Shown: piece after piece, positions 51,178 through 62,774 of the stretch
Numbering within the stretch: position 1 is the first letter of the stretch
Layout: each line of letters begins with the position of its first letter
Assembly (NCBI GenBank): GCA_041753575.1
Contig: JBGSUA010000214.1
Location: 6,505-70,504 of the forward strand
Origin: CG2-30-51-40 sp041753575
GTDB taxonomy: Bacteria; Desulfobacterota; DSM-4660; Desulfatiglandales; Desulfatiglandaceae
Length of the DNA: 64,000 bases
Direction: 5' to 3'
Program-made: the position numbers and the translations under genes
The notes under the pieces: generated by a model
Databases searched by the model: none
Seen by the model: only the letters and a program-made list of their open reading frames with translations
Told to the model about the DNA's origin: nothing

Positions 51178-52512
51178 CTATCTAATGACGAGCCTAGGCA
51201 AGTATGTCACCAGAGAAGGGAACAAGATAGAGCATAGCAACGCTACCAGCTGTATAAGGATAAAGGGGACTACGGATTTGTAAATGTCTTTCAGGACAAT
51301 CCCTGGTGGAACAGTGGCCTGCAAATAGAACAAGGCATAGCCGAAGGGCGGAGTCAGGAAGGAAGCTTGCAGATTGATTGCGATCAACACGATGAACCAC
51401 GTCATGTCAAACCCCAGCTCTTTGGCGATCGGCAGAAAGATAGGGAAAGTAATATAGATAATTGCGATCCAGTCAATCATAAAACCCAAAACAAATACAA
51501 TGAACATCATTATGCCAAACATTCCCCACTTGCCCAGAAACCCGAATGCTTTGATAATGTCCGTCACTACATCACCGCAACCCAATCCAAGGAACACGCC
51601 CGTAAAGACAGTTGCCCCCACGATGATCGTCATGACCATGCAGTTGGTTCTTGCTGCCGACCATACACACTCTGCAAATGCTCTCCAGCTAAACTGCCTA
51701 TAGACAATCATCAGGACAAGTGCAAGGAAAGCCCCCATGCCGGAGGCCTCTGTCGCCGTAGCAACGCCTGTCCAGATTGAGCCCAAAACACCAATGATCA
51801 GTATCGCAGTTGGGACCATATTAAGCAGGATGAACTTGGCCTTTTGCCCGGCGGACAAAGCGTTCCTTTCCTCGAGCGGAAGCGCAGGCCCCTTATGCGG
51901 CTGGAGGCTGGTCAACAAAATGACATATATGAAAAAAAAGACAGATAACAAAATGCCTGGCCCAAAAGCGCCGGCAAAGAGCTTTCCTACGGATACACCC
52001 CCCTGGTCCGCCATCATCACAAGCATGACGCTTGGGGGGATGAGAATACTCAAAGTCCCTCCTGCGGCAATCGAGCCGCAGGATAAGTATTTGTCATATC
52101 CATGTTTGAGAAAAACAGGCATAGCCAGGATACTCATGCTGACTACGCTCGCGCCAATGACCCCGGTGCAGGCAGCCTCAATCGCACACCAGACAATGAC
52201 TGCAAGCGCGATGGCCCCGTTCAAAGGGCCGAGGAGATACATGATGGAGCGAAACAATCTGTCGGCAATTCCTGACTTGCCTAACAATGTCGCCATGAGG
52301 ACAAAATTAGGAATAGCTATGAGAATATTGTTTGTCGTTGAATCAAAGGTCCTGCCCAGGAACATATACCAGCCATCATGCCCCCAGCCGAGAAGTGCAA
52401 AAATCGTTGCCGTTCCAGCCAGGACGAAGGCTACGGGGTGCCCTAATGCCAGACCCGTAAGGACCAGCGCAAACATAAGAATAGTGACAAACTCTGGAGA
52501 CATGTCCATCAT
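51178..52512 (-). CDS. dctM: TRAP transporter large permease DctM
   Basis: A 444-residue membrane protein with about 12 helices and the DctM consensus. Examples are IAIPNFVLMATLLGKSGIAD, then GAIALAVIVWCAIEAACTGV and PPSVMLVMMADQG. It imports an organic anion, driven by an ion gradient, together with DctQ and the binding protein. It starts at one of three closely spaced ATG codons (52512, 52509, 52503) overlapping the dctQ stop. The stop codon is TAG. Confidence 0.92.
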   Translation of the reverse strand: MMDMSPEFVTILMFALVLTGLALGHPVAFVLAGTATIFALLGWGHDGWYMFLGRTFDSTTNNILIAIPNFVLMATLLGKSGIADRLFRSIMYLLGPLNGAIALAVIVWCAIEAACTGVIGASVVSMSILAMPVFLKHGYDKYLSCGSIAAGGTLSILIPPSVMLVMMADQGGVSVGKLFAGAFGPGILLSVFFFIYVILLTSLQPHKGPALPLEERNALSAGQKAKFILLNMVPTAILIIGVLGSIWTGVATATEASGMGAFLALVLMIVYRQFSWRAFAECVWSAARTNCMVMTIIVGATVFTGVFLGLGCGDVVTDIIKAFGFLGKWGMFGIMMFIVFVLGFMIDWIAIIYITFPIFLPIAKELGFDMTWFIVLIAINLQASFLTPPFGYALFYLQATVPPGIVLKDIYKSVVPFILIQLVALLCSILFPSLVTYLPRLVIR

Positions 52513-53021
52513 AGCTTTTCTCCCCTGGCGAGAAAGACGATGTTTTTGATGAAATCGGTTAGACCCTGAATAACCAGAAGAAAAATCCCCAAGGGAAGGA
52601 GTGTTTTTGCCGGAAATACATAAAAATTAAAAGCGCTTGGGGTCCTTTCAAGCATAGCCCACGAAGTGGCGGCAAAAATGATGCCTTTCCACAAAAACAC
52701 AAACGAAAAAAAACCCAGAAAAGCGATGAAAGTAATTATGTCAAGAACAGCTTTTGTCCTTGGCTTAAATCGCGCGTAAATTAGATCCACTGAGACATGC
52801 TGCTTGTACCGCAGCGTGTATGCCATTGTAAGCAATATAGAGGCGCAGAAGAAGTAGCTTAATGTCTCGTGTGTCCAAACGGTTGGACTGCCTAAGATTC
52901 TTCTTGTGAATACCTCGAAGAGCGACAACCCGATTATAGCTACAATAAACCAACTGGAAATCTTTCCGCACCATTCGGACAGACTATCAATGAAGGTCAG
53001 GAGTTTTCTCAACTTTTCCAA
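52509..53021 (-). CDS. dctQ: TRAP transporter small permease DctQ
   Basis: A 170-residue membrane protein with four helices. FEVFTRRILGSPTVWTHE (~49-66) is the classical DctQ signature, and HVSVDLIYARF follows. It forms the small membrane subunit of the TRAP transporter with DctM. The stop overlaps the dctM start. A strong hairpin lies between it and dctP. Confidence 0.92.
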   Translation of the reverse strand: MEKLRKLLTFIDSLSEWCGKISSWFIVAIIGLSLFEVFTRRILGSPTVWTHETLSYFFCASILLTMAYTLRYKQHVSVDLIYARFKPRTKAVLDIITFIAFLGFFSFVFLWKGIIFAATSWAMLERTPSAFNFYVFPAKTLLPLGIFLLVIQGLTDFIKNIVFLARGEKL

Positions 53022-53044
53022 ACTTACCTCCCATCCGTGAGACT

Positions 53045-53070
53045 CCCGGAAGGCTCGGTCGCCCTCCGGG
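53045..53070 (-). terminator. Intercistronic hairpin between dctP and dctQ
   Basis: CCCGGAAGGC (53045-53054) pairs with GCCCTCCGGG (53061-53070), with one G-T pair, around a 6-base loop. It occupies the gap after dctP in the direction of transcription and has no T run. It probably gives partial termination or mRNA protection, making binding protein more abundant than permease. Confidence 0.65.
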
Positions 53071-53083
53071 AATAAGGTATCAG

Positions 53084-54319
53084 CTATTTAACTGTAATAG
53101 GATTCTCCATGTACTTTGTCCCGGGTTTCCAGAACTCCTGCTTCTCCATCCTTTGGCGCACGGACCGCTCAAGGGCTATGACGGAATCGTAAACATTGTG
53201 CTTTTTGGCGATTGCCTCAAGCTTTGTATAAAGCTCACCAATCTTTGGAGGAGTGCGGCCCCACGTGAAGGGCTGCTGTATGGTCCGCCACTCGTCAATA
53301 TCTTTGAAAAATTTAGCCTGCGAGAAAGCTATCTTAGCGTGATCAGGATTTGCTTCAGCGTCTTCTATCATGTACTTGTAGGCGTATTCATGTATTTTAT
53401 CGAGTGTCTCCTTCTCCAAATGGGTCATCACAATGCCCTTGTCTTTGAACTTTTTCGTATATTCACCGGCGCTGTATTCGAAGTAAGTCCAGCTCCACAT
53501 CATCGTGCTCATCGCAGCTTCTTTGAACATGAATTTGACCCTGTCAGAGAGTTTGTCCCAGGATTTCTTGCTCACCATGATACCGGAAACAGGGCCCGGC
53601 TGATGCCATCCGGGAAGCACCCAGAACTTGGTTACCTCTTGAAATCCCATGGCCCAATCACACTCCGGCACCGAGAACTCGCCTGCGTCAATGGTCCCCC
53701 TTGAAAGGGCCAGGTAGATTTCCGACCCCGGCATGAAGATCGCAGCGCCGCCCAGGTCTTTTAGGATCTTTGCCTGAACGCGACCGCACTGTCTCATCTT
53801 GACTCCCTTGTAATCGTCGCCAGTCTTTATGGCCTTATTAGACCGCTGACCGGACTCGGGGCCTGTTACAGAGTGAGGAAACCAGACGATCCCGTATTTG
53901 GCATAGAGTTCCTGAGCCAGCTCCAGGCCCCCACCCTGCCAGAACCAGATCAAATAGTCAGCCGGAGTAAACCATACAGGGGTCGAGGTGATAAGGCCGA
54001 AGGCGGTATTCTTGCCTTCCCAGTAGCTTGGCCAATCCGTTGACATATCCAGGGTGCCCTTTGCTACCGCGTCAAAGATCTCATCAGATCTTGTTATGAG
54101 TGTGCCCCCCGGGTAGTACTTGATCTCAAGTTCGCCTTGAGCCAGGACATTCATCAGGTCACCAAAATACTTGTCGCCCCTCCATAGAGTGATGGACGGA
54201 ACCCACATGCTCTGGTATCTCCACTTTTCCACCGCCTGGGCCGGGGCTGCAATACTCACCAAGGCGACAACAGCCAACAGCAGAAACACAAAAACGGATA
54301 CAAAGGATCTCCTTTTCAT
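53084..54319 (-). CDS. dctP: TRAP transporter periplasmic binding protein DctP
   Basis: A 411-residue binding protein with a signal peptide (about 1-30, ending APAQA). It belongs to the DctP/family 7 binding proteins. GELEIKYYPGGTLITRSDEI, the later VKMRQCGRVQAKILKDLGGA and the conserved RGTIDAGEFSVP support this; Arg in the VKMRQ segment is the expected carboxylate-binding residue. The ligand is probably an organic acid, identity unknown. ATG 54319 has GGAGG upstream. It is the first gene of dctP-Q-M. Confidence 0.93.
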   Translation of the reverse strand: MKRRSFVSVFVFLLLAVVALVSIAAPAQAVEKWRYQSMWVPSITLWRGDKYFGDLMNVLAQGELEIKYYPGGTLITRSDEIFDAVAKGTLDMSTDWPSYWEGKNTAFGLITSTPVWFTPADYLIWFWQGGGLELAQELYAKYGIVWFPHSVTGPESGQRSNKAIKTGDDYKGVKMRQCGRVQAKILKDLGGAAIFMPGSEIYLALSRGTIDAGEFSVPECDWAMGFQEVTKFWVLPGWHQPGPVSGIMVSKKSWDKLSDRVKFMFKEAAMSTMMWSWTYFEYSAGEYTKKFKDKGIVMTHLEKETLDKIHEYAYKYMIEDAEANPDHAKIAFSQAKFFKDIDEWRTIQQPFTWGRTPPKIGELYTKLEAIAKKHNVYDSVIALERSVRQRMEKQEFWKPGTKYMENPITVK

Positions 54320-55191
54320 CTTTCTTTCCTCCAAAAAAGTGTTAGAACACCTCCCACTAGACTCCCAGCCTCTGCCCTTTACACCTCCTTTCGTGTCAAC
54401 TGCTTGGTCGGAAAACCGTTGTCGTGTAACTCTTTCACGCTACGGAATTCCATTCCCAAGTGTTAAGAATTTCTCCACCGCTTGATAAATAGGGTTTAGA
54501 ACAAAACCCTGCGAATATAGATATGGATGCCTGTTCCATCGAAGGCGGGAAAGTGCGTAATGAGGATTTTGTAAGGATGCAAAAATCTTCCGGCGGTGGT
54601 GATCTAAAGCCCCGCGTCAGAACGTTTGTCCTGCTAGCGAATAGATTCATTCTGGTTGGAAAATAATGCTCGATTAATGGGGCGTGCTTGCCCATCGCGT
54701 TGAGGCAATGAGATATCTTTTTTCCCATGGAGACGGCCTTTCACAGCGGATCGGAAAAATAAATCCCTTCCTTGAATTCCGTGTCGATGGTGATGTTATC
54801 GGCTTACGCCTGAAATGCCAAACAGACTTGGTTTGGATTAATCCATACCGACTGATCTGTGTGTCTTTTTATAGTGCACTCCTTTTGACTGGTCAAGTGA
54901 GAAACTCAAGAGAGAAAAAATGGCGATATATTGTTATGGCAGATGTCCTTGACACACAATACCGGGCCTCTTATGATCCGACTCCTAAGAAGCGGCTCTC
55001 TTCTTCCCTCTGAGGCCTCGAAACAGGCCGCGGGCCTTTACATACTGATGCTCGAAAATTAGAACCCGGCGAGCTGAAAACACTGTGACGGGGTATAGCA
55101 TGGCTTTCACTTATTGCTCTTTTACGGCTTCAATTGATTGACTTAACCTGGAGTTTATTGAGTCTCATCGGTTATTCCAGAGGAATCGAGG
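54320..55191. other. Long intergenic region between dctP and a divergent membrane protein gene
   Basis: About 870 bp. No convincing gene; short frames here show no conservation that I recognise. It contains an inverted repeat at 54491-54510 and promoters for both flanking genes, not resolved. Confidence 0.5.
54491..54510. promoter_or_regulatory. Inverted repeat upstream of dctP
   Basis: AGGGTTT (54491-54497) and AAACCCT (54504-54510) form a perfect 7-bp inverted repeat with a 6-bp spacer, about 170 bp upstream of the dctP start. It is a candidate regulator site or leader hairpin. Confidence 0.4.
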
Positions 55192-57561
55192 ATGCGGAGT
55201 AAAAATGGGAAAATAAGTTCTGGAGAGGACAAGGTTAAGCCGTCCGTCTTGACTGGGGTTTTTCTCATTTCATTTACCCTCATTGCGTTTGAAATAGCAC
55301 TATCAAGGCTCCTCTCCGTATTATTTTCCTATCACTACGTGTTTGCAGTACTCTCCCTGGCTCTCCTGGGTTTGGGAACGGGCGGGATGCTTGTTCACTT
55401 CATCACACCCGGCCTGGAAACCCGGCAAAGGGGATTTGCCCGCTGGGGTTTTCTTTATTCACTGGCCATCCCCTTTTCCATCTTGTTGACTATTCAAATT
55501 GGGTATTTCGATTTTCCTCGGATTGGTCTTCTTTTCTTTGGACTACTTCTATTTCTTCCCTTTCTCTTTGGCGGGGCGCTTCTGGCAGAAATCTACAGAA
55601 GGTTTTCGCGGCAAAGTGGAAGAGTTTACGGGCTTGATATGATCGGGGCAGGCGTTGGATCATTCGGCGCCGTTTTACTGCTGGATGTCTTAGGAGGTAT
55701 CGCGACGCATTTTGTCTTGGGGGCTATTGCGTTCGCAGGCGTCCTGCTCCTGGCTGTTGAGGAGGTGAAGAAAGGCAAGAGATGGTTTTTGCCATTGTTT
55801 TGCCTTCTTGGTCTGTCCCTCATGTTCGTAATCAAGCCATCTGACGAAAAATTCAGGGTAACGCATGTGGGTGCAAACCCGGCCAAAGAGATTCATGACG
55901 CCTTTTTCACCTTCAAAGGTAGAATAATCGAAAGCAGATGGAGTTCTTTCGGCAGAACGGATCTGGTTGAATACGCAAACATCCCCGACCAGATGGACAT
56001 CTATTTGGACGGCACCGCAGGTTCCCCCATGTACCGGTTCAGCGGAGATACAGCCGCGCCTGGTCGCAGCGTTGAGCGTCTCAAGGATGAATTCCCGGGA
56101 TACTTCCCATTTGGAAGCCTGAAAGAAGATGAGAGGGATAATGCTCTTATTGTTGGGCCAGGGGGAGGAAGAGATATTCTCTTAGCCTTGATGGGGGGTA
56201 TCCGAAGGGTTATAGCCGTGGAAATCAACAAGGACCAGGTGGAGATGGTTCGGAAGTATTCTCCTTTCAATGGAGGTATCTATGCGGGCTTTTCTAATGT
56301 TGAGGTCATCATAGATGAGGGCAGAAGTTTTCTGAAGCGTCAGCTTGAGAAATATGACGTCATCATGCTTAGCCTTCCGGTTACGAACACCAGCAGAAGT
56401 CTTGAGGGGTACGCACTTACAGAAAGCTTCCTGTTAACGGTGGAATCGGTCAATGATTATCTGGATCACCTGACGGATGAAGGAAGATTGATTTTTGTTG
56501 GTCACAATGACGCAGAGATCCTGAGGCTTCTTTCCGTCTCATTGTCGGAATTGAACCGGCGTGCAGTCAATACGGTGTCGGCCATGCAGCAGATCTACCT
56601 TGTGGGTTCAGAGGAATATCCTGTCCTGGTCATGAAAAAGACACCTTTTGATCCCCTGGAGATGCTGGCAGCATATAACCTGATGATTCAAATGGGATAT
56701 GAGCAGCAATCGTCTTATTTCCCTTTTGTCGGTCAGGAGGGGATGCTCAACCCGGCATTGGCGGATCTTGCAAAGGGACGCGTTGCTCTGGGAGAATTCA
56801 TAAGGATGGTCGGCGAGCGCGGATACGATATCAGGCCGGTAAGTGACAACAGCCCCTTCTTTTACAAATTCGAGATGGGAACACCGAGACCGCTTCTAAT
56901 GATTTTCGGGTTTTCCGGCCTGAGTTGCCTTATTGCGATATTTATTCCGCTGGTGTTATCCAGGAGGAGATCAGACGCCGTTTCCTTTCGGACGCTAAAT
57001 AAGTCTCTGCTCCTATTCTTATTGCTGGGAACCGGGTTTATGCTTATTGAGATTTCTTTGATCCAGAAATTCGGGCTCTTCCTGGGCCATCCGGTCTTGT
57101 CAGTGGCGGTTTTGTTGTTCTCTATCCTTGGAGGGGCGGGGTTGGGCAGCCTCTTGAGCGGCAGGATTCGGCTAGACAATCTCAGAGGAGGGCTGAGGCT
57201 TTTGTCCATTCTCATTCTGTCAGCCGCGTTGGTTTATGTTTTTCTTCTCCCTGTCCTGTTTAGTAAACTCCTGGGGTTAGGTCTTCCAACCCGAATGCTT
57301 GTTTCCTTCCTGATGTTGCTCCCCATTAGTACATTATTGGGATTTCCCTTTCCTATGGGGATAAGGATGTTGAAATACAATGAACTGGCAAAGAGCATTC
57401 CCTGGATGTGGGGAATCAACGGTATGGGATCAGTCTTAGGATCTGCCCTGGCGCTGATCATTTCGATAAATTTGGGTTTTACGGAAGCGCTCCTTACAGG
57501 GGCCTCCTGCTACTCAATCATATTCCTCCTCTTCCTGAACAGAGGGATGAAATATTCTTGA
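55192..57561 (+). CDS. Membrane protein with spermidine-synthase-like domain
   Basis: A 789-residue protein. Six or seven N-terminal helices (about 18-215), a soluble Rossmann domain (about 225-555) and a second membrane block (about 565-785) are visible. The soluble domain has a nucleotide-binding loop VGPGGGRDILLAL and an acidic AVEINKDQ, as in spermidine synthases. The catalytic aspartate region (usually YDVIxxDxxDP) reads YDVIMLSLPVTN, so classical aminopropyl transfer is unlikely. Proteins of this build are annotated as SpeE-like membrane fusions with no tested reaction. AGAGGA precedes the ATG. Confidence 0.8.
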   Translation: MRSKNGKISSGEDKVKPSVLTGVFLISFTLIAFEIALSRLLSVLFSYHYVFAVLSLALLGLGTGGMLVHFITPGLETRQRGFARWGFLYSLAIPFSILLTIQIGYFDFPRIGLLFFGLLLFLPFLFGGALLAEIYRRFSRQSGRVYGLDMIGAGVGSFGAVLLLDVLGGIATHFVLGAIAFAGVLLLAVEEVKKGKRWFLPLFCLLGLSLMFVIKPSDEKFRVTHVGANPAKEIHDAFFTFKGRIIESRWSSFGRTDLVEYANIPDQMDIYLDGTAGSPMYRFSGDTAAPGRSVERLKDEFPGYFPFGSLKEDERDNALIVGPGGGRDILLALMGGIRRVIAVEINKDQVEMVRKYSPFNGGIYAGFSNVEVIIDEGRSFLKRQLEKYDVIMLSLPVTNTSRSLEGYALTESFLLTVESVNDYLDHLTDEGRLIFVGHNDAEILRLLSVSLSELNRRAVNTVSAMQQIYLVGSEEYPVLVMKKTPFDPLEMLAAYNLMIQMGYEQQSSYFPFVGQEGMLNPALADLAKGRVALGEFIRMVGERGYDIRPVSDNSPFFYKFEMGTPRPLLMIFGFSGLSCLIAIFIPLVLSRRRSDAVSFRTLNKSLLLFLLLGTGFMLIEISLIQKFGLFLGHPVLSVAVLLFSILGGAGLGSLLSGRIRLDNLRGGLRLLSILILSAALVYVFLLPVLFSKLLGLGLPTRMLVSFLMLLPISTLLGFPFPMGIRMLKYNELAKSIPWMWGINGMGSVLGSALALIISINLGFTEALLTGASCYSIIFLLFLNRGMKYS

Positions 57562-57613
57562 CTGGGAGAATCCGTTGTTCAATGTGCGGACCCGCATGCT
57601 ATGCGGTGTGGTG

Positions 57614-57636
57614 AGGGGGAGAGAGAAACTCCCCCT
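57614..57636. terminator. Hairpin between convergent genes
   Basis: AGGGGGAG (57614-57621) and CTCCCCCT (57629-57636) form a perfect 8-bp stem with a 7-base loop, midway between the plus-strand SpeE-like gene and the minus-strand katG. It has no long T run on either side. It probably works as a bidirectional barrier. Confidence 0.6.
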
Positions 57637-57702
57637 TACCCGATTAGCTGACCGTTATTTTGCCGTCCTGTCATAAAGCGATCGAAGCCGTTTATGCTTC
57701 AA

Positions 57703-59899
<2,197 letters not shown>

Positions 59900-59907
<8 letters not shown>

Positions 59908-60379
59908 GTCTGCTCTCCTTTTTTCCCGTGGCATCTTTCTTCTTCGCGCAGCCGGAGCAGATGCCCTTGAGCTCCACCTGGCTTTTTTCAATCCCTCCCA
60001 GATCCTTTACTGCATCCGGGATCGTGAGGTTGTCAAACTCCTCGCTGTAAAAATCACGGGTCAGGCCGCATCTTGTGCATACAAAGTGGTGATGCGGTCT
60101 TGTATTGCCGTCAAATCTGACCTTGTGCCTGGGTCCCAGGGTGTTTATAAGGCCCAGATCAAGCAGGAGCCACAGGGTCCTGTAAACCGTATCGAGTGAT
60201 ACAGTAGGCACTCTTTCTCTCACTGCCTTGTAGATGGTTTCCGCGTCCGGATGATCCTCCGATCCGGCAACCTCCCGGAATATCTCAAGCCTCTGGAAGG
60301 TCGTCTTGATGCCCGCGTCGGCAAGACCCTCCTTGAACCGGATCATTCTGCGTTCAACCTCTTCTCCTGGAATCCCCAT
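59900..60379 (-). CDS. perR: PerR/Fur-family peroxide regulator
   Basis: A 159-residue Fur-family repressor. The winged-helix part (about 15-90) contains TFQRLEIFREVAGSEDHPDA and SLDTVYRTLWLL. The metal region has PHHHFVCTRCG with the first structural zinc CxxC, and ICSGC near the end gives the second. It overlaps the start of katG by 8 bp, the classic perR-katG arrangement, in which the repressor senses peroxide by iron-catalysed oxidation. An AT-rich inverted repeat upstream may be its own operator. Confidence 0.9.
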
Positions 60380-60413
60380 CGTAAGCGTCTCCTGACTAGG
60401 AATGATTGTCAGC

Positions 60414-60432
60414 TAATAATATATTCTTATTA
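60414..60432. promoter_or_regulatory. Putative PerR/Fur box upstream of perR
   Basis: TAATAA (60414-60419) and TTATTA (60427-60432) form a perfect inverted repeat with a 7-bp AT-rich spacer, 35-53 bp upstream of the perR start. It resembles PerR boxes loosely and fits autoregulation of perR-katG. Confidence 0.5.
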
Positions 60433-60442
60433 ACTGTGTTTG

Positions 60443-61762
60443 TCAACCCTGGACCCTGCATCTGCTCAGAATGATCCCGCCTGAAAGAAAGAGTAAGGAG
60501 ATTGATATGATACCAATCCTTGAATTACCGCTTAGAAGCCCTATCTGCCCAACCATGATAGGCCCAAGAATCCCTGAGAATTTCCCCAGGAGATTGTACA
60601 GGCCAAAGAACTCACCGCTTTTGTCTTTGGGGGTAAAACGGGCATAGAGCGATCTTGAAAGGGATTGAATCCCTCCTTGAACCAGACCGATCAATGCGGC
60701 CAGGATATAAAATTCTCTTCCCGATGACATCCTTGCCGCGAGCATGATCACTATAAGATATACGGCTATGCAGATATAGATCCCTGTTTTGGGACTGAAG
60801 CGCTTCGCGATCTTTCCCATGACAAGCGCGGAGGGGAATCCTACGAATTGAACAAGAAGAAGCGCTCCTATGAGGTCCCCGGCGCCGATGCCGATGGAAA
60901 GACCGTAATCTACGGCCATCTTGATCGTGGTTCCAACTCCATCATTGTAGAGAAAAAAGGCCAGGAGAAAAAGAGCCGTCGTCTTGAGATTCCTTACTCT
61001 GGAAAAAGTGCCGGAGAGTTCACGCATAGCGCGCCCGATACTTCTGAAAAGGGGAAGCGGCTCTTTCAGATATGTTTTCGGCTCCCTCACGAAGACAAAA
61101 AGCGGGATGGAAAAAACGGCCCACCAAAGGCCGACTGAGATGAAAGCGTACTTCACTGCCTCGATTCCGCTGGAAAGCCCGAAAAAAGAAGGCTTTTGAT
61201 ACATGAAAACGTTCAGTCCGAAAAGCAATCCTCCTCCAAGGTATCCCCACGCATAACCTGAGGCGGAGACCATATCAACATTATGCTGCGTGGTGATGCC
61301 GGGAAGTAGGGAATCATAAAAACTTATGGAGCCTGCAAATCCCAGAGAGGCAAGGGCGTAGATTATCGAGGCGAGCAAAGCGCCGCCTTGAGGAATCCAG
61401 GCGAGCAGCATGGTACTCAAAATCCCGATCCCGGAAAAGACGGCCACAAACCTCTTCTTAGTGCATGAGGCATCTGATATCGCCCCCAGCATGGGAGCGG
61501 AAAGGGCAATCAAAACCGCGCCCAAAGCGTTTGCCCAACCAAGATAGGCTGTGGATTCCGTGGCCTTCATGCCTGCGCTGATATAGTTTTTGAAGTAAAG
61601 AGGGAAGAAGCCTGCCATCACTGTCGTCGCGAAGGCGGAATTGGCCCAGTCATAAAGGACCCAACCGAAGACCGCTGATCCTTTATGATCGCCGGGGCCT
61701 GCAGTGTCTTCGTCCCGTTTGCTTTTGGCGGCAAGGCCTGCATTTCGCGGTTCGTCATCCAT
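60443..61762 (-). CDS. UMF1-type major facilitator transporter
   Basis: A 439-residue membrane protein with 11-12 helices. The beginning WVLYDWANSAFATTVMAGFF (~34-53) is the signature of the UMF1/Atg22-like branch of the major facilitators. A later ALIGLVQGGIQSLSRSLYAR and KSGEFFGLYNLLGKFSGI are typical as well. Substrates of bacterial members are mostly unknown; amino-acid efflux is proposed for the yeast relative. It is not obviously linked to its neighbours. Confidence 0.87.
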   Translation of the reverse strand: MDDEPRNAGLAAKSKRDEDTAGPGDHKGSAVFGWVLYDWANSAFATTVMAGFFPLYFKNYISAGMKATESTAYLGWANALGAVLIALSAPMLGAISDASCTKKRFVAVFSGIGILSTMLLAWIPQGGALLASIIYALASLGFAGSISFYDSLLPGITTQHNVDMVSASGYAWGYLGGGLLFGLNVFMYQKPSFFGLSSGIEAVKYAFISVGLWWAVFSIPLFVFVREPKTYLKEPLPLFRSIGRAMRELSGTFSRVRNLKTTALFLLAFFLYNDGVGTTIKMAVDYGLSIGIGAGDLIGALLLVQFVGFPSALVMGKIAKRFSPKTGIYICIAVYLIVIMLAARMSSGREFYILAALIGLVQGGIQSLSRSLYARFTPKDKSGEFFGLYNLLGKFSGILGPIMVGQIGLLSGNSRIGIISISLLFLSGGIILSRCRVQG

Positions 61763-61911
61763 TAAGGAAATCCCCTTGATAGAATAACGTTAGAATAGTC
61801 TCCCCAAGCAATCATGATATGCAGACCCTCAGGCCCCCGGGCCCTACCAAGGGCTGCTTAAGTGAGACGAAATCTGGAACCTGGTAATAACGGCCTTGCG
61901 GGGAAGGGAGG

Positions 61912-62676
61912 TCATGAATTCAGTATCCCATAGGCGACTTCGGGCCGGTCAGTCATAATTCCATCCGCCCCCATATCCAGAAGTTGCTTGATCTCTTCTT
62001 CATCGTTGATCGTCCAGAAGTGGACCTCGATGTTCATCTTATGGGCAAGGGAGACAAGCTGAGGCGTAGCCAGAATAAAATCTCCGTGCCTGACAGGAAT
62101 CTGCAATGCCTTCGCGGTTGTCTTAAATCGCTCTTTCCCCCCATCCTGCGCCCAGATGTAGAACTGCAGTATCTCTCCGCTGGACATGCTTCTCGGCACA
62201 TGAGGCAGGTTTCTTGAAATTTTCTCCATTATGGAGTCCTCCCCGGAGGCTAGAAGGGCATGGCCTGACTTATGGTGCCTTTCTAAAATCTCATAGATGA
62301 GAATTTCCCCCTGGGGGAAACCGTGCTTGATTTCGATGTTGAAGAAATGGTCGGGGTACCTTACGCAAAGTTCTTCCAGGGTGGGAATCCCTCTTGCCTC
62401 ACCCCTGTCCGGAAACCCTTTACCGGCGTCAAGTTGCATTATCTCATCAAGATTAAGTTCGCCGATTCTATGATTGATGCCGCAGGTTCTGAGGGTTGAC
62501 TCATCATGATGAATTACGGGAATACCCTCGCGGGAGAACCAGATATCGAATTCGAAGTATTTAACGATATCTTTTGCGGCATCAAAGGCCTCTATCGTGT
62601 TTTCCGGATGGTCGTAAGAGGCTCCGCGATGAGCAAAAAGGCGCGGGGGTTTTGATAGGAAGAAATCTGTCTCCAT
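61912..62676 (-). CDS. Glycerophosphodiester phosphodiesterase
   Basis: A 254-residue GDPD TIM barrel. The catalytic pair is in FAHRGASYDHPENTIEAF (His and Arg, ~14-31), the metal-binding residues in FEFDIWFSREGIPVIHHDES (~42-61, Glu and Asp, then the second His), and Glu in FFNIEIKHG. It ends GADGIMTDRPEVAYGIL, a typical GDPD C-terminus. It hydrolyses deacylated phospholipids to glycerol 3-phosphate and an alcohol. No signal peptide is seen, so it is cytoplasmic. ATG 62676 has GGAG upstream; an ATG at 62709 is an alternative. Confidence 0.9.
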   Translation of the reverse strand: METDFFLSKPPRLFAHRGASYDHPENTIEAFDAAKDIVKYFEFDIWFSREGIPVIHHDESTLRTCGINHRIGELNLDEIMQLDAGKGFPDRGEARGIPTLEELCVRYPDHFFNIEIKHGFPQGEILIYEILERHHKSGHALLASGEDSIMEKISRNLPHVPRSMSSGEILQFYIWAQDGGKERFKTTAKALQIPVRHGDFILATPQLVSLAHKMNIEVHFWTINDEEEIKQLLDMGADGIMTDRPEVAYGILNS

Positions 62677-62727
62677 GGAGATGCTCCAATTATTGAAATC
62701 GGGTAACATATCCTAATTGCTCTTAAC

Positions 62728-62748
62728 GCCGGATCAAGTCCGGCATGA
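62728..62748. repeat. Fragment of the dispersed hairpin repeat, copy D
   Basis: GCCGGA and TCCGGC pair around TCAAG, followed by ATGACG. It matches the hairpin core of copies A and B and lies between two minus-strand genes, where it may also act as a hairpin in the mRNA. Confidence 0.5.
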
Positions 62749-62774
62749 CGAATTGCCATATTACTACGAGACGA

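Noticed and set aside
54684..55013. 109-codon plus-strand frame in the dctP upstream region
   Set aside because: No domain, no good ribosome site and no conserved composition; probably chance.
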